DNA from: CBDCHC01 sp965217075
GTDB lineage: Bacteria > Pseudomonadota > Gammaproteobacteria > PS1 > Pseudothioglobaceae
DNA length: 64,000 bases
Direction: 5' to 3'
NCBI GenBank assembly: GCA_965217075.1
Contig: CBDCHC010000005.1
Location: 60,905 to 124,904 of the forward strand
Numbering within the stretch: position 1 is the first letter of the stretch; each line of letters begins with the position of its first letter. This document shows, piece after piece, positions 63,685 to 64,000 of this stretch. The notes beneath the pieces are model-generated. The model was not told the DNA's origin. It made no database searches and was given only the letters and a program-made list of their open reading frames with translations. A program made the translations under genes and the position numbers.

Positions 63685-64000
63685 ATGTGCGGTATAACTG
63701 GGTATTGGGATAGTGCTGGAGCTAAGCCAGAAGTTGCTAAAAAAATGGCAATTGTTATTAAGCATAGGGGTCCTGATGATTGTGGTATATGGTTAAATAA
63801 TAATAAAGATTTAGCATTAGCACATAGAAGGTTATCAATTATAGATTTATCGCCAGCAGGACATCAGCCGATGTTAAGCAAGGATAATAGGTTTGTTTTA
63901 GTGTATAACGGTGAAATTTATAATCATTTATTATTACGTACAGAATTAATAAAAAGTAATTTATCGTATACTTGGCGTGGTAGCTCTGATACTGAAACAC
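63685..64000 (+). CDS. Asparagine-synthase-like amidotransferase, 5' part only
   Basis: The window ends within the gene (105 codons visible). MCGITGYWD carries the N-terminal nucleophile Cys2 of class II glutamine amidotransferases. HRGPDDCGIW, HRRLSIIDLSPAGHQPM and YNGEIYNH are standard AsnB motifs. In glycan clusters such enzymes often amidate uronic acids, which fits the two dehydrogenases upstream (inference). It starts 3 bp after the last GT4. Confidence 0.92.
   Translation, partial: MCGITGYWDSAGAKPEVAKKMAIVIKHRGPDDCGIWLNNNKDLALAHRRLSIIDLSPAGHQPMLSKDNRFVLVYNGEIYNHLLLRTELIKSNLSYTWRGSSDTET

Noticed and set aside
1..64000. tRNA, rRNA or CRISPR arrays
   Set aside because: No cloverleaf with a T-loop GGTTCRA pattern, no rRNA-like G+C-rich block and no regularly spaced repeats were seen on reading the gaps.

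Overview
The window is a low-GC (about 30% G+C by eye), tightly packed bacterial chromosome segment. Gene content and order fit a gammaproteobacterium: an atpIBEFHAG operon, rsmA-apaH, gspCDEF, glnK-amtB, bamC, PurU, and Orn. The strong A+T bias, many short overlaps between genes, a periplasmic SoxW-like thioredoxin and a SoxH-like metallo-hydrolase are compatible with a sulfur-oxidising SUP05/Thioglobus-type organism, free-living or a symbiont of marine invertebrates. That placement is inference; no 16S gene or diagnostic sulfur gene lies in the window.

Layout. 1-5.5 kb: the ATP synthase operon on the minus strand (atpG is cut by the window edge), preceded by orn. 5.5-9.2 kb: a two-domain secreted thioredoxin-fold protein, a dimeric-type dUTPase and htpG. 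9.2-18.4 kb: one long plus-strand operon, rplY-pth-ychF-gpmI-gspC-gspD-gspE-gspF. 18.5-24.1 kb: glnK-amtB-dapA-bamC and a divergent NAD-dependent DNA ligase, all overlapping. 24.1-30.8 kb (minus): argD-argF-rsmA-apaH, followed by a 1034-residue Ig-like/BspA/RTX surface protein. 31-35.7 kb: hpf-mgtE-lipoprotein-mscS-miaB. 35.8-39.3 kb: nuoA-purU-nuoB-nuoC-nuoD. The run of Complex I genes then stops.

39.3-48.0 kb is an accessory island where nuoE would be expected. It holds integron-type attC-like recombination sites, a 67-bp promoter-like direct repeat present twice, and an ORF-less element that folds into a closed three-arm structure. Its genes are an MjaI-like restriction-modification pair (the methyltransferase carries a C-terminal SNase-like domain), two small envelope proteins, a REP-type Y1 transposase with perfect 18-bp terminal inverted repeats, a tiny Lys-rich protein with a cold-shock gene behind an attenuator-like leader, and a DUF2130 protein. 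It also has debris of two other restriction-modification systems, a DUF4395 membrane protein, a SoxH-like metallo-hydrolase and a small secreted protein. No integrase gene is present in the window. This island is the most novel part of the window.

48.0-64.0 kb: pdxA (minus), an RND efflux pair, then a surface-polysaccharide cluster. The cluster encodes UDP-glucose dehydrogenase, UDP-glucuronate 4-epimerase, a second UDP-sugar dehydrogenase (TviB/WbpO type), an ABC flippase/exporter, a GT2, a methyltransferase, three GT4 enzymes and the start of an AsnB-like amidotransferase. These genes together would make and export a glycan rich in uronic acids, possibly amidated.
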